A stretch of 64,000 nucleotides of DNA from Acanthaster planci (taxonomy: Eukaryota; Echinodermata; Asteroidea; Valvatida; Acanthasteridae). Positions 32,031 through 44,114 of the stretch are shown piece after piece. Each line of letters begins with the position of its first letter. Positions within the stretch are counted from its first letter, which is position 1. The stretch covers positions 289,068-353,067 of the forward strand of contig NW_019091453.1 in the NCBI RefSeq assembly GCF_001949145.1, read 5' to 3'. Below the pieces are notes generated by a model that had not been told where the DNA came from, did not search any database, and was given only the letters and a program-made list of their open reading frames with translations. Both the position numbers and the translations under genes were made by a program.

Positions 32031-33480
32031 ATGAGATATTTTCGTGAGAAGAAAAGACTGGCGAAAAAGTTTCATGGAGTCGATTCCCCGCATCTATCTG
32101 CTCGAGAGTATTTCTACCTATCCCTGGCCATCGTCGGGAAAAACCTCCCACCTTTAACTTCGTGTTAGTGATGAAATCCTGTTGTACTACAACTATTATT
32201 TCAAAGATTGATAGGCGATTTAGAGTTAAGGAGATCCCTCTAAATATGATTAAGAATCAGCTTGATTTTAATGGAAAAAACTTCCAAGGGAAACAACTGA
32301 GACTCCAGTAAACTTGACATTTGAATTCTGTTTGATCCTAAAATTGTCATTACATACTCACCTCAAGTTGTCGAGACAGGCCTAGTGTTATGTTAGCAAT
32401 TTCACGTACCTACAGCTGCATAGCAAGCAGCACTGTGAGGATCGTTGGGGGAGAATTTTATTATCTTTTTCATCAACGGACGAACATGTTGATTTTTCTC
32501 TGTGGGAATAAGTAAATTTAACTCGAATTCGTCTTCTCCCTAGAGTGGTCAGGGGGAGCGAAGTTACACCCCTTAAAATTAAAGTTTGTTGGGGTCCACT
32601 TGTTGGCCTTCCCCCCCTCTGCATCATTCAGAGGCCGTGTCAGTCGCTGTGTACTCTAGCCTTTTCAGCGCCTGACGAGTTAAAGCCACGCACTGTCATG
32701 GGCTAAACTAAGGCAGTCAGGTTCTTTCAAATAACAGAACAGACTTCCTTCAATCTTTGCCAAGATCACAGATGTTATATCCATAATAATTTTTATTGGT
32801 CTGTGTTTGTCCAAAGTATTAGACGAAAAGAATCCTTTTTTCTGACATGTTTCTTTATATATTGACGTATGAAACAGGAAATTTCTTATCGCAGAGGTCA
32901 GCAGCGTGGAAAATTACATGATTCGAAGCAGCTTGCACCATACTGGAAGACAGTGGGGAGGTTTCTATCACCACTCGGCCAAAACCAAACATTATAGAGA
33001 CAATACACTGAAGGAAATTCGGTTAAAATCGGCAGGCACTGTAAATCTATATTAATTGGAGAATTGGGAACATTATTTCGGGCAAGCGGCGCCCATCCCC
33101 GGGATCATAGTCCCACGCATCATTCGTACTCTGGGCCCAAACTATAATGGTAGTATTCTTGGTGACATTTACTGCTGTTTAAAAAGCCATTTCATTTCAT
33201 ATAAACATGGTTAATTAATTTGGCTAAACATTCTGTGAAAGGGAGCAAGAACCTCGCTCGAGTCAGTTATGAATATGAGACAATGCTCAGACCAGTTTGC
33301 ATAAAATCCTCTTAAACTGTGTTCAAGTAGTTGACGGTCTAGCTGGTAAAATAATCATTATGCTGAACTTGTAGAGAAGCCCGCACAAAAAGAAAAAAAA
33401 ATGCCCCGTAGCATGTCTCCTTGACGAATGACCTAACGATTTGGCGCGTAAACTATCTGTCCTAAGATGTTCATTGTTGG
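32031..33480. other. Non-coding stretch without recognised genes
   Basis: I see no coding exon with a family match on either strand and no clear transposon ends. Confidence 0.4.
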
Positions 33481-33820
33481 CGAAAGAGGAAAGCGCGGGA
33501 GTTGGGAGGCCGGGGATGAATGGCCGCTTTGCTATCTCATTAAAGGTTATTAAGCCTATTTTTCCCTAAACGGTAATTCGTACGGGCGAGGGAACAAACA
33601 AAAGGGGTAGATTTCTGCCGGCAGTTTTTATTAGCAGATGCAAATCTGTGGGCCCTATATTAAGTTAAGCCGCGCCATTGTGTGAGGTGAAGGCATGCGC
33701 GCCAGTGCCTGCAGCCTGCACGTGTTGGGTGTAACGCTGCCGCGGTATCAGAGCCGCGCTTGCTTCCCGCTAGCAGACGGACTATCATAGACTACGGGTA
33801 ATTACTGCAGATTGTGACGT
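33480..33820. promoter_or_regulatory. GC-richer island, possible enhancer
   Basis: A stretch with several CpGs and a perfect POU octamer ATGCAAAT at 33638-33645, plus TCATTAAAG, TTAAGC and GTAATTACTG homeodomain-like cores, about 4.5 kb upstream of the ZFP36L1-type gene. No coding signal was recognised. Assignment rests on motif content alone. Confidence 0.2.
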
Positions 33821-34537
33821 CTCGCCTGTGCCAAACCCGTTGTTCTCCTTATCTCAGCGGAAAGGCGGGAAAATCATTGTATTTAGAACAAATAATCGCC
33901 ATCCTGTGATCAGCCGGGCACCGTCTTGCGACACGTGCACATTGTTGGTTTTATGTCAGATTTTCGCGCCCTTTTTCTGGGAGGCGTGTAATCAACCAAA
34001 TGCAGCTGTTGCTGTCTCGTTTGGAAAATTCCTGCAGTTATTTCCGGAAAGTTGAGATTGGTTAATGGAGTTTTTTTTGCCACATAATTTACTCACAATA
34101 AAACTTTATGTTGCAGTATGAGAGTGATTCGGCCTGTAATCATTCCTATTTCAGTTTTATAATGATGACCTTTTTCATTGTTGTTTGTATGGGGCCGCCC
34201 TAAAAGCCACCCTTTGTTATATCAACAATGATTATGAGATCAAATTTAATTGGTTCTTTTGGGGAGTTGTTTCAATTTTTTGTCACCGTTCATTTATTCA
34301 TCTTATATAGCACACCTTTGTGTCGGGAAGCGACGTGCAATTATTTTCATCAGCTATATGTACAAGAGAATTTATAACCAAGACCATAATATGCAGCTAT
34401 AATAATAAACTGAAAATCCTCCAAAGTGTCCAAAGTGAGAAAAAAGTTACCGGTACAATATTCACGATGGGAGATTGCAACTTTAGGAATTTAGGTCTGT
34501 ATTATCACTGTCTCGTGACAGCAGTGTCCAGCAACTC

Positions 34538-34720
34538 ACATTTGAAGCAAGATATGGGACAGAGGGACCCCTCTTGTGTTGGTAATCGTTTTACCAGAAT
34601 CTCAAGAATTCTTTTCAGACATCTATAGGGGATGTGTTAGGTATCAATAGTTTAGAGTGTGCATAGGGATTGGACATGTAAGGGGTACTCCCTCCATCCT
34701 ATATCTTGTCGGGTATAGCA
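34538..34720 (+). repeat. Dispersed repeat family R1, copy 2
   Basis: Direct copy of 11112-11298, roughly three-quarters identical by eye, including CTTTTCAGACATCTA, GGGGATGTGTTAGGT and CATAGGGATTGGACATGTA. Confidence 0.65.
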
Positions 34721-35183
34721 ACCCATTTTTATGCATCATTGGCTGTCAAATCTATGTCTGTATCGGATTTATAGGCCCATTACGCGATGTGGAGTTTCAA
34801 AACTCCATGTTTTTTTAATTTTCTTATTACTGTTATTATTCATTTCTATTTGTTTGTTTGTTGATGATTTATCTTTGATTGGCTGGTTGGACTGTGTACA
34901 CCTTCAAGGTAATGTTTCAACCCGTTTCTGTCATGGTGTAGATATAGGCCTACAAGACAAGATGCCCAAGCAAATAAAACAAGGGGATTGCCGTCAAATG
35001 TTCTTGGAACGTTATTCTACCCCCTCCCCAGCCTCCTGCACCACCAGAGGCTTTGAGTGCGCACGTTTCGAACGTGGGTGGATAACTCCCGACAGCTTTT
35101 CGGATATAGTTGTAAATGTCCCATGAAATATGCATGCGCGTTGTACAGTCAATGCATTCTTTGTTTTTGTTTGGTGTAGGGGT

Positions 35184-35326
35184 GTTTGTTTGTTTGTTTG
35201 TTTGTTTGTTTGTTTGTTTGTTTGTTTGTTTGTTTGTTTGTTTGTTTGTTTGTTTGTTTGTTTGTTTGTTTGTTTGTTTGTTTGTTTGTTTGTTTGTTTG
35301 TTTGTTTGTTTGTTTGTTTGTTTGTT
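35184..35326. repeat. (GTTT)n microsatellite, ~36 copies
   Basis: An uninterrupted tetranucleotide run of about 143 bp with no visible mismatch. The Phe/Val/Cys/Leu and Asn/Lys/Gln/Thr repeat ORFs across it are artefacts of its periodicity. Confidence 0.95.
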
Positions 35327-35774
35327 GGGTGGTTTGCTTTTTTGTGTTTTATACAACGCATCGCCAATCATGACAAAACTTCTGCCATTTACGACCATCT
35401 GCCGATTGTGATATTAATTACTATCAGCGGCATAGAATGATAATTGCACTATGCCAGTGCTGTCATCGTGCTACAGGCAACGGCTATTTGGCGGGAAGCT
35501 AGTTAAATGAGAAAATAATACGTGTTCAATTATTGTCCATCAATAATATGGGTGTTTCTTTTTTCTTTCTGGCACAAGTAGTTTGTAAAAAAAACAAGAA
35601 AAAAAAAACAGCTGGTGGTTGTATGCTCATCAAGCGGAGAGGAAAACCAAACACAAAAAGACTCAGGCCCGGGAGGGGAATTCCAGTACCCTTCATACGG
35701 ATTCAAACATGCGGCATTGTTTTGACCTGTTGGATTAAAACCAAAAAAAGTGGATGACGAGCTTTCTAAATCCC

Positions 35775-35982
35775 AAAGAGTGAAAATTCACTCTATTCGA
35801 GTGAAAATTCAATCCCTCCGATTGAAATTAAGGACCAGACGAATTGGAGTGAAATTTCTTCACTCCAAAAGATTGAAATTTCACTCGAGCTTTCACTGGA
35901 GGTGGCTATTTTCAGCCTTTTTCAATCTAACTTCAGAGTGATTTTCACTCCGAGAACGTTTTTTTTCCTAATTTCACTCTTT
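35775..35982. mobile_element. MITE-like element of GAGTGAAATT palindromes
   Basis: Begins AAAGAGTGAAAATT and ends with the near-complement AATTTCACTCTTT. Inside, GAGTGAAAATTCACTC-type units occur repeatedly in both orientations. About 208 bp; no usable ORF. Confidence 0.55.
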
Positions 35983-35999
35983 CTTATTTAGCCCATTGT

Positions 36000-37580
36000 T
36001 TGCCCATACTTTTCAAAATCGCGGTTATATTCGCAAGACCGGTGGTCTATGCGTTAACGTGTCTGTGGTTTAACTTTAGAAAAAGCACAGCGTGTCTGCT
36101 GCCACCAGCGTCTTAAAGTCTCCCGTTACCAGGCAAACACATCTATGCGTGTACGCACACTACCGATAGAAAATTGTTCAACTGTGTGCAAAGATAGTAT
36201 ACCGCCGCATATCTTTGACTTTGTGCCAGTGAGCAGTCGTATGGAAGTACAAATCATTTATCATCTCGACATAGGCTCCATGCTAAGCATAATGGTACTA
36301 CGAGGCATGACGATTCACCCGAGCTCCTTTTTCAGAATTCATAATTTTCCTTTCTTGGAAGTACATTCACGTGAAATTGGAATAAAAACAAAGGCGAAAA
36401 AGCTGCACGAGAAGCCCAAACGGAATTGATGAAACTTTGGGAAAACAGATGACATGGAGTTTGCACCGTTTCCATACGTTCCCGCAACACATACACCTAT
36501 TCTTTTGTGGCTGCACTTGCACATACATTACACATGGATTCAATCGGCAGTTTTGCAGATCTAACGTAAGATGTGTACAACTGACTGAAAATGGCGAAGG
36601 AAGAAACCTGACGCCTGTCCTCCTTTTTGCCAAGCACCCTTATTTAATACTGCATGCATTTATTTATACTGCATGCATAGATCCGTAGGCCTTGCACGCA
36701 GCGCGGAGCTTTATTTCAATCATTGATCTAGAAGTGCGCCCTCTGTGCGTTTGTGCACATCACGAGTAGGCCTACACGAAAAACAACGTTCTACGGTACG
36801 TTGCGTGTATGCAATCATTCAATTCAACAAGTTGTCTTACGCTTTTCTATAATGTGATTGAGTTGTTATGATTCCAAGACAACAAGCCTCTGATGTGTCA
36901 GTGACAATGAAATGTTGTTTGAGTAGCTTATTTCAGCAGTCCTCTGTAATATACATGTATCTAGCTTATTAGGATGTAATGCTGGTCTTAAAAGCGGCAA
37001 TTCACATAATGGTGTGACGCTGCAATAAAACAGTGATGACACTTATGCAAGTTCATGCATGTGTATTAACTTGTCTCATTGATTAAAATAATGGCAGATA
37101 AAACAAGATCAGTTGCTTAAATATTTTGGATTGAACTTTAAAAAGTCAGACATACATGTAGATCGAACATTTGAAAATCTTTATTTTTTATTTCGGGTAT
37201 CAAGTATAATAGAAGATTGTATACTTTAAAGTAAACATAAAATACTTGAATGGTCCGCATCTGCATTAAACGTAACAAAAAGAGAGCAATAGCAAAATTA
37301 ACAAAAACACAAGCAAAACCGGCTTGTGGGACCCTGGGTTTGTGCGGTTGGGTCTAACCTAGGGCATCTGTGGTTTTCTCGGGACGTCTCGAAAAGTCTT
37401 AAGGGTTGCTAGCTTGCGGTTCGTCGTTCGCATTTCAATGTGTATCACCATCAATACACATACACGGAAGATCCACATCCATTCAGATTATTTTCCGAGG
37501 AGATAACGAAAAAAGAACGCGACGGGTGACCAAAAACCTCCGTACCATGAGGTGGTAAGTAAACAGTCGCCGGTCACCGT
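36000..37580. other. Non-coding upstream region of ZFP36L1-type gene
   Basis: No recognised exons or repeats beyond short AT runs. Small frames on both strands lack family features. Confidence 0.35.
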
Positions 37581-37589
37581 TGGTTATTG

Positions 37590-38147
37590 TTAGCAATGAC
37601 GTCATGTCATGCCCGAAGTGGGGCAACGGTTGCTGATTGGCTGAGCCGAGCGTCCTGCGTTCCTTCACTTGCTGGAAATGTTATAATTTTGTTATACTTT
37701 TTGCTTCGTTCCGCGCCAAAAATACACGTGTGTCCAGCTTTCGAGCTAAACAGAACTTTAACAGGCGATGCGCGCTTGTGCAATACAGCGGGCGAAGTTT
37801 CATTCTTCAGAATAACTTGTGCCCAAAGTTGGCCCCGAATCTCACATAAAAATACCATATACAGACGGAGGTTGGATCCTGATTAGCCCGAATTCCGTCA
37901 GACCATGCGAGTTGTCTCGGCCTAGTCACGCTGATTGACACAACCACGTGAGTTCGGTGACTTTAGGCACGCCTCCCACCATTCATTAGTCACTTCGGCA
38001 AACAACACAGCAAATACTGCCAGCACACTACGGCCTTGGTTGAGCCAATCGAACGCACTTCCCTTGCCGAGTTCCTGAACGCTGAAAAGGGAGTCCAACT
38101 TCGACAGAAGCGGTAGTTTCTCTCAAAACTCAGCGACAGGAATTAGG
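37590..38147 (+). promoter_or_regulatory. ZFP36L1: Probable promoter/5' UTR of ZFP36L1-type gene
   Basis: Contains a perfect CRE, TGACGTCA, at 37597-37604; ATTGG (inverted CCAAT) at 37636-37640; a CACGTG E-box at 37945-37950; a GC-rich GCCTCCCACC box near 37971; and a direct CCAAT at 38045-38049, about 100 bp before the first ATG. No TATA box was seen. A CRE fits the stimulus-induced behaviour of TTP-family genes, but its use here is inferred. Confidence 0.45.
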
Positions 38148-38234
38148 ATGCGTGACAACATGTCGACAGCCCTGGTATCGGCGAATGTGTCTGCCTATGA
38201 CTATGTCAGTGATGTCCTCTGCAACAATTACAAG
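38148..38234 (+). CDS. ZFP36L1: ZFP36L1-type exon 1 (coding part)
   Basis: Encodes 29 residues containing MSTALVSA and [10 protein letters not shown]. The donor AAG|GTAAGG ends in phase 0, where vertebrate ZFP36L1 also splits after a short first coding exon. Alternative in-frame start at 38160. Confidence 0.93.
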
Positions 38235-39636
38235 GTAAGGAAAACTCGGCTAACTTTTCATAGGTTTCGCTCGTGTGACGTGAGCAACCTGTTGCTGTTC
38301 ATGTATCGGTATGCGGAGCAGGACATGATGGAACGCGATGGCAGCGATCACTTGCGATCACGGAAAATGCACGGAACATTTCGAAGACTTTGACGCAAGT
38401 ACCGCTGTGTATTGGGCTTGTGTTATTTTTATAAACAGGCTTAGGCCTATTCTAAAAGTCAAAGTTGTTTAAGTATTATCAGTGTTGTCAGTAGGCCTAT
38501 TCCATTTAAAGTTTCCCCCATTTTGTTGGTTATAGAACCCACCGCCCACTACCCGCACACTACTGAAACTCGACAAGAGGGCAGTGGGAACTCCGATTCA
38601 TGGCAGTCGGAGACATTCCACGAGTTCGGCAAATATCGTCAACGGGAACGGCCTGAACGTCAACGCCAATGCTAACGATCCGGGGAAACTACGAGACCGT
38701 GCCATGAGCGAGAGCGATCGGAACCAGCGAACCCAAACAAGCCGGTACAAGACAGAACTGTGCCGTCCCTTCGAGGAGAACGGAACATGCAAATACGGGG
38801 ACAAGTGCCAGTTCGCCCACGGGTTGCATGAACTGAGAAATCTGTCTCGTCACCCCAAATACAAGTCAGAGCTCTGCCGCACTTTCCACACGGTGGGGTT
38901 CTGCCCCTACGGACCTCGCTGTCATTTTATTCACAATCCTGAGGAGCGTAAGCTTGGGGTGGCAAATGCAGAGCAGCAGGCAAAACCTCCGCGCGACCGC
39001 ACTGTTGAGAGGCCCAAGTTGTTGCACTTTCCTAGTGCCCCACTCGGCTCCACATGTGGAGGGGATCTGACACCACCCAGCGACAGCCCAACTTCCATGA
39101 CGCCCCCTCCTTCACTGTTTGGGGATGACATTACATCCAACATGCCCCTCAGCGCCAGTGTCCTCCAATCTGCTATGAATGTGTTCAACTTTGCTCAGCG
39201 CCAGCAGGAGTTGCCTGCTGTGATGTCACCCATCTTGTCGCCCACCATCGGCGGCATCAGCAGCCCCTTTGGGTCCGGCCCCTTGTCACCATTCACTCCC
39301 TTGCAGCAGCTGAGCACGGAAAATGATCAGCAATCTCAACCTAGCTTCCCGCCACCCTTGACCTGTCACAGTCAGGATAGCGGCGTCTTCTTCTCTGAGA
39401 ATCTAAATGACTTTTCCCGCAACACTTTCCGACCACCTTCGCCCCCGGACTCCCTCTCTGATCCCGAGTCCCTCGGAGAGTCGATGGGTCCAGCATCACC
39501 AACTCTCGTCCCAAGCCTTCCCTCTGTTCCTATCAATGCTCTTCCTAAGACCTGTCCCTCTTCAAGTCCCATGGCCAATCAGCGGGTTGGCCGCCTTCCC
39601 ATCTTCCGTGGCATGTCTCATGAAGAACGGTTCTAA
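38148..39636 (+). CDS. ZFP36L1: Tristetraprolin-family CCCH zinc-finger RNA-binding protein (ZFP36L1-type), 2 exons
   Basis: Exons 38148-38234 and 38536-39636 (GTAAGG donor, TATAG acceptor, phase 0) give 395 residues. The protein binds AU-rich elements in mRNA 3' UTRs and recruits deadenylases. Residues about 5-12 are the family start MSTALVSA. Two tandem C-X8-C-X5-C-X3-H fingers follow: C105, C114, C120, H124 and C143, C152, C158, H162. They are preceded by RYKTEL and KYKSEL leaders and separated by an 18-residue linker. RRHS (S57) and RDRAMS (S87) match the basophilic phosphosites that control vertebrate ZFP36L1. The C-terminus [14 protein letters not shown] is the CNOT1-binding motif. The two-exon layout equals that of vertebrate family members. 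Met1 is the first ATG; Met5 aligns with the vertebrate start and could be the real one. Confidence 0.97.
38536..39636 (+). CDS. ZFP36L1: ZFP36L1-type exon 2
   Basis: Starts [20 protein letters not shown], and the K(R)AVGTP block is shared with vertebrate ZFP36L1. It holds both zinc fingers, a Ser/Pro-rich region ([32 protein letters not shown]) and the C-terminal CNOT1-binding peptide, ending TAA. Confidence 0.97.
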   Translation, partial: NPPPTTRTLLKLDKRAVGTPIHGSRRHSTSSANIVNGNGLNVNANANDPGKLRDRAMSESDRNQRTQTSRYKTELCRPFEENGTCKYGDKCQFAHGLHELRNLSRHPKYKSELCRTFHTVGFCPYGPRCHFIHNPEERKLGVANAEQQAKPPRDRTVERPKLLHFPSAPLGSTCGGDLTPPSDSPTSMTPPPSLFGDDITSNMPLSASVLQSAMNVFNFAQRQQELPAVMSPILSPTIGGISSPFGSGPLSPFTPLQQLSTENDQQSQPSFPPPLTCHSQDSGVFFSENLNDFSRNTFRPPSPPDSLSDPESLGESMGPASPTLVPSLPSVPINALPKTCPSSSPMANQRVGRLPIFRGMSHEERF

Positions 39637-41500
39637 ATATGCGCAAGCAAGGATGGTCCCACCTTGATTAAAAAAAGGGACAAGTAACAGCTCATGGACA
39701 TGACCCCCCCTTACTAGTTCTTATTCCAGTGACATGATCTGAGTGTCTTCCTTTTTGTATGGTCCTGATTATTCCATAATCAAAGGATTTGTATAAAATA
39801 GTTTTGATTGTATTTTATTATAAGATATTTGAAGTTATCTGAATTAACATGACATCTGTTGATATTTCCATACTCCAGGAGTTATTACTATTTATATGAA
39901 AAAAAGTAGTCAGTCGGGGCTGTTATTTAATTTTTTTTCTGCACTCGGAACACTTAGCCTTGAAACTGACCATGCAAGTCAATCTTGCTAAACCTTGTCC
40001 TTACTTATTTAATTGTCATTTCTTTGTATTTTTGAAATTTTGTACTATTCAATGCTGAGCATAGTGAGTGGTTTGCCGATAGTTGAAACTGAAGCATCAT
40101 TGCAGAAGTGCAGCCCCTTCCTACTAAGTATTTAAGTTATCCATCTTATTTATTTGAAAACATTATATGCATTTTGGTGAATTTATAATGCCCGTATTTA
40201 TCAGGTTTTATGATGATTAGATATATTATATATTATTATTGTGATGTGACGCTTGTGTTTTAAATTATGAAGAACGTAAAATGTTTTGTCTTTGATGCCA
40301 TCTTGGTATGAAGAGTACTTAAGTCTTGTGTTTGGATACAGTATTTGTCTTCCTTTACTTGATTTCCTCAGATTGAGATGAATTTTATGGTTTAGCCTTG
40401 TTTGTAATCTCATGGACTATGACGTAGTTGATGTACGACGTTTGTATATACACCTGACAAGCCAGATTTAAAAAACAAAAATATTTTAACTTAAATACTG
40501 TTCAAGAACAGTGTATGAGAACTTGTGTCTAAGGTGGATCTCTGTATATAAACGCGTTATCCACTTAGTAACAGTTCGATCACATTTGTTTCATGCAGTT
40601 GAATTTTTTACGCAGAACTTATTCACCCCTGTTTGTGCAAAAAAGTTTTAAAACAGAAAAGGAAAAAAAAGTGAAGTTTTATAAAAATCAAATGTTTGTG
40701 CCACGTTATGGTAAGCAACTCGTGCAAAATTCGACAGTAGATCGACTGTGCAAAAGTATCAGCATGCGTTTGTACTTGGCGTACTTACAGTGTTGAACAG
40801 AATTTAACGACTTACAAGTAGACTTAGTAATTTAAGATTGCATACTTTATGCAGCAACGTTTGATGTGTTTTGGTTTTAGTCCATAGGTTTATTCCTGGA
40901 AAGGTTTCATCTTGACGACTTGTGTTAAGAGCAGTTGTGGTTATCAAACATTTGTTAATATAAAATTGAGAAGTTTGTGACAACTAAATTACTGTTTCAT
41001 TGGGAACCTACTCACTTTCAGTGTCAAATCATTGAGACATTATTCCTGTTCAGACGTATGTTTCTCTGAAATGTATCTTCAATAATGAATTTTTAGTTTG
41101 TAGTTTAATCAGCTTTGGCAAAGCATTTTTTCTTCTGATAATTAAACAAATTCCAACATGGTAAAGACACGTTTTGCTTCCCATCAAAATTACATTCCGT
41201 GAGCATTTTTAATTTGTTAATCTTGAGACATTCACATCTCGTATTTTTATTCCAACGCTAGCGTTTTGTGTTTAACCTATGAAGCCTTAATGAGCTATGC
41301 AAAAAATCCTTCACCATCTTCCTGCATACACACACTGCCGCACGGCTAGGGCCATGCAATATGTGTAAATGTTAATATTGTATTGTACTTAGTTTTAAAT
41401 TTATTTAAGATGAATTCTAAGTGTTGACATTTTGACATGTCGATTATTACTAAAATTGTGTCTTGGCATACACTGTAAGTGCCTTAAAAAAGTTTGATAA
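39637..41500 (+). promoter_or_regulatory. ZFP36L1: Probable 3' UTR with AU-rich elements
   Basis: AT-rich, frame-free sequence after the stop. It contains TATTTAT at 39889-39895, the full nonamer TTATTTATT at 40146-40154, and TATTTAT at 40195-40201, plus ATTTA cores near 40010 and 41400. These are the sites bound by TTP-family zinc fingers, so negative autoregulation is likely. The polyadenylation site was not identified. Confidence 0.55.
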
Positions 41501-43876
41501 CGCCAAATGTTGCCTGTTTTACTACTTTTTCCAAGGCTTAGTTACGAAAACAAAAATTCAAGATCATTTTCCAGAGTGCCTTACCGTTAAAACACCTGAA
41601 TGAAGGAAGGCTCTGTTTTCCAGTGCAACTATTTTTCTATAAACTACGAGTATTTCCTATTTTCGATGCTAAATCAAGCTTACACAGGTTATCAAAATAT
41701 TTTCAGCTAAGGTCAAAGAAACTGTTTTTCCCACGTGTTTTTCTACGACATTTTGGCTTTTCGCCCGGTGCGGTGATCACCTATTCGGCTTTTCAATGAA
41801 ATTCACTCAGTCGTTTGTAACGTACAATTATATATTTGTGTGTTAAGCATATTGTGTTGAGTATGAGATAATGTTAAATTAAAAGCGCAAAAATAGAAAA
41901 AAAGAAAGTATTTTTGTAGTTCTTGATCTGTATTTCATGTCGGCTCCCCAGCATTTAGACGCCGGAAATTTCAGAAACACTTCCAAATCCATTCTCTGGT
42001 AATGTCCCTTTGAAGAACCACATACCGGTGCGTGTACATGTAATATATGTAGTAAAATCAATTGCATGTCGACACTTGTTTGCTGTGTTTGTTTGAATGC
42101 GAATGACGAACAAAAACTCAATCTTTGACCACATACCCTTTTTGATGGTGGTGTGGACCCATATTTTAACGTCTATTGTTGACCTATGAATTGGTTGCGG
42201 TTTTATGATAGGAACATGCTAATCATGACAATAACCTCCAAGGACTGGACCTCTCTGTGAGTGATGTTCGACTTTTGTAAGTTGTTGGCGATTGCTTTTA
42301 ACTCGTAAGGTCTGTGTTCTCAACCATTTTGAAAGTACATGCGAGTGTCACGTAATTGTTGGCAGGCTGGTCAAACTGCCTTGCACTTATCAAAACTGAC
42401 GACATAATTAAAATAATCATCTCTGCTTACGATAGTGTTGAATGGTTGGACCAGGTTATAACATTTGTTGGCTCGAACTGGTTTTAATCAACTGAGAGCG
42501 ATTTGCTGTAACTTGCACGCGCGCATCCACCTTGTGCAGACGGTCCCGCAACAGATTAAATAGCCGTATGCAAACTAAATACAAACAACAGTGTCCCCAG
42601 CTTTCCTGATAAAACTCTGTTCAGCTGTGGGCCGAGAAATTTATGAACATTGACATTTCACAAAGGCTGTGCAATGCTTGCATTCGTTCGTGTGGGGGTT
42701 ATGGAGGACCTTACTGTGCGGACTTTTTTTGTTAAAAACAAGTTAATTTGACGTCAAAAATCCCATGTACATGTACATGTACTTCCGCGTATACTGTGAA
42801 CAACCTACCCCGCGCATTACGTACATGTACATGGTCCTACACGATCGCAGTGCAATGTTTACATTGGGTCTAGTTTTAGTTTCACAATAGCTAGAAGTGG
42901 ACGGGAACAGATGATTATCATTTTATTAAAGGGGCTCTGAAGTTTACGAAACTAGCATTTTCCTTAATACCTTAGTCACGTGGAATTGTCATTTCCTTTC
43001 AGAGTACAACGCCCAGACTATCAAACAGCATTTGTTTTTAAATTGCAATCTTTACCGAGAACTCAAAGTTGGGCCAAAGTTTACTGGGAATGGGGAAAGA
43101 AAGGGAGAAAGATGTCACATTCTTTGTGATCAACTGGCATTCTACTAAAAATAACTTGATCCCATTGTAATCATGATTGGACATACTAACGTTGAACATC
43201 ATGGTAGGCCAATTACTGGAAAGTTCAAATTTGTGCAAGCATGCGCATAAATGACCATGGTGGCAAAGAAGACTAAATGAAAGTGCACATGAGCTAGGGG
43301 TACAAGCTAAGTCTTCACCGCTATTTTCTCTGATTCTACAAGTTTTTCACACTTTTCTTCAGGACATTCTCTTATGTCGTCATAGCAAAACTTCTTGTCT
43401 TTTGAGTTTAATTATGCACGAAACAAAGAAACGAAAATTTGCTTTTGCCCAGAACGCACGAGGTCCGGATTTCTTTCTAAGTGTCGAATTAAGAACTTTG
43501 TGATTCAAAGTACATGTACATGTACATGTAGCATGCACTCAGTGGCGTAAATTTGCACAAGGAACAGGGAGTGGGGATGGGGAATGCTTGTGTGTGTGTG
43601 TGTGGGGGGGTGTGTTTCAAAATAGCCCATCCCCGGGATTTACGCTGTACTAGCACGAATAAAGTTAACGTTTGCGCATGTGCAAATTACTGACCAATCA
43701 TTATTTTCTAAAATTTCTGCATAACCGTCGCCGCCCAGGCTTCATCTCTGACAACAAACCAATCGTAAGAATATGGTATTCGAAGTTAATGAACACACTT
43801 TCCCCATAGAAACGATGGTGCAGTTAATTTTTTTCTGTAGCAAAACATGCCTTTGTATTAAGCTTAAAAATCCACA
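41500..43876. other. Non-coding stretch downstream of ZFP36L1-type gene
   Basis: No gene recognised. It contains alternating (TGTACA)-type runs at 42768-42783, 42820-42832 and 43510-43530, a short GT run at 43590-43604, and no long ORF. Confidence 0.45.
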
Positions 43877-44114
43877 CACTGTAAAAACTCGGGTGTTAAA
43901 ATCAACACTTTTGGGTGCTATCAGATGACCACACCATAGGGTGTTACTTTAACACTGATGATGTTACTTTGCACACCTGTAAGTGTTACAGTGCACTAGA
44001 AGGTGTTACAAGTAATACCAAATAACACCAACATTTTAACACCAGTGAAAAGTGTTGGTGTAGTCTTCTAGTAACATCGCAGGTGGTAAATTTAACACCC
44101 CAGTTTTTGCAGTG
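43877..44114. mobile_element. 238-bp MITE with CACTGTAAAAACT termini
   Basis: The left end CACTGTAAAAACTCGGGTGTT and the reverse complement of the right end (CACTGCAAAAACTGGGGTG) match at 19 of 21 aligned positions. The interior is built from GTGTTA/TAACAC words in both orientations and could fold into one long hairpin. No ORF and no clear target duplication. Confidence 0.75.

Noticed and set aside
35116-35440. Long repetitive ORFs of CLFV- and TNKQ-type on both strands
   Set aside because: They are translations of the (GTTT)n microsatellite; all frames stay open because the tetramer contains no stop.
38598-39578. Three minus-strand ORFs under the ZFP36L1-type exon
   Set aside because: Shadow frames of a strongly conserved plus-strand coding exon.
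42768-43530. (TGTACA)n runs as regulatory or CRISPR-like repeats
   Set aside because: Short alternating palindromic runs of this type are scattered through the window and are simple sequence; there are no spacers or regular units.
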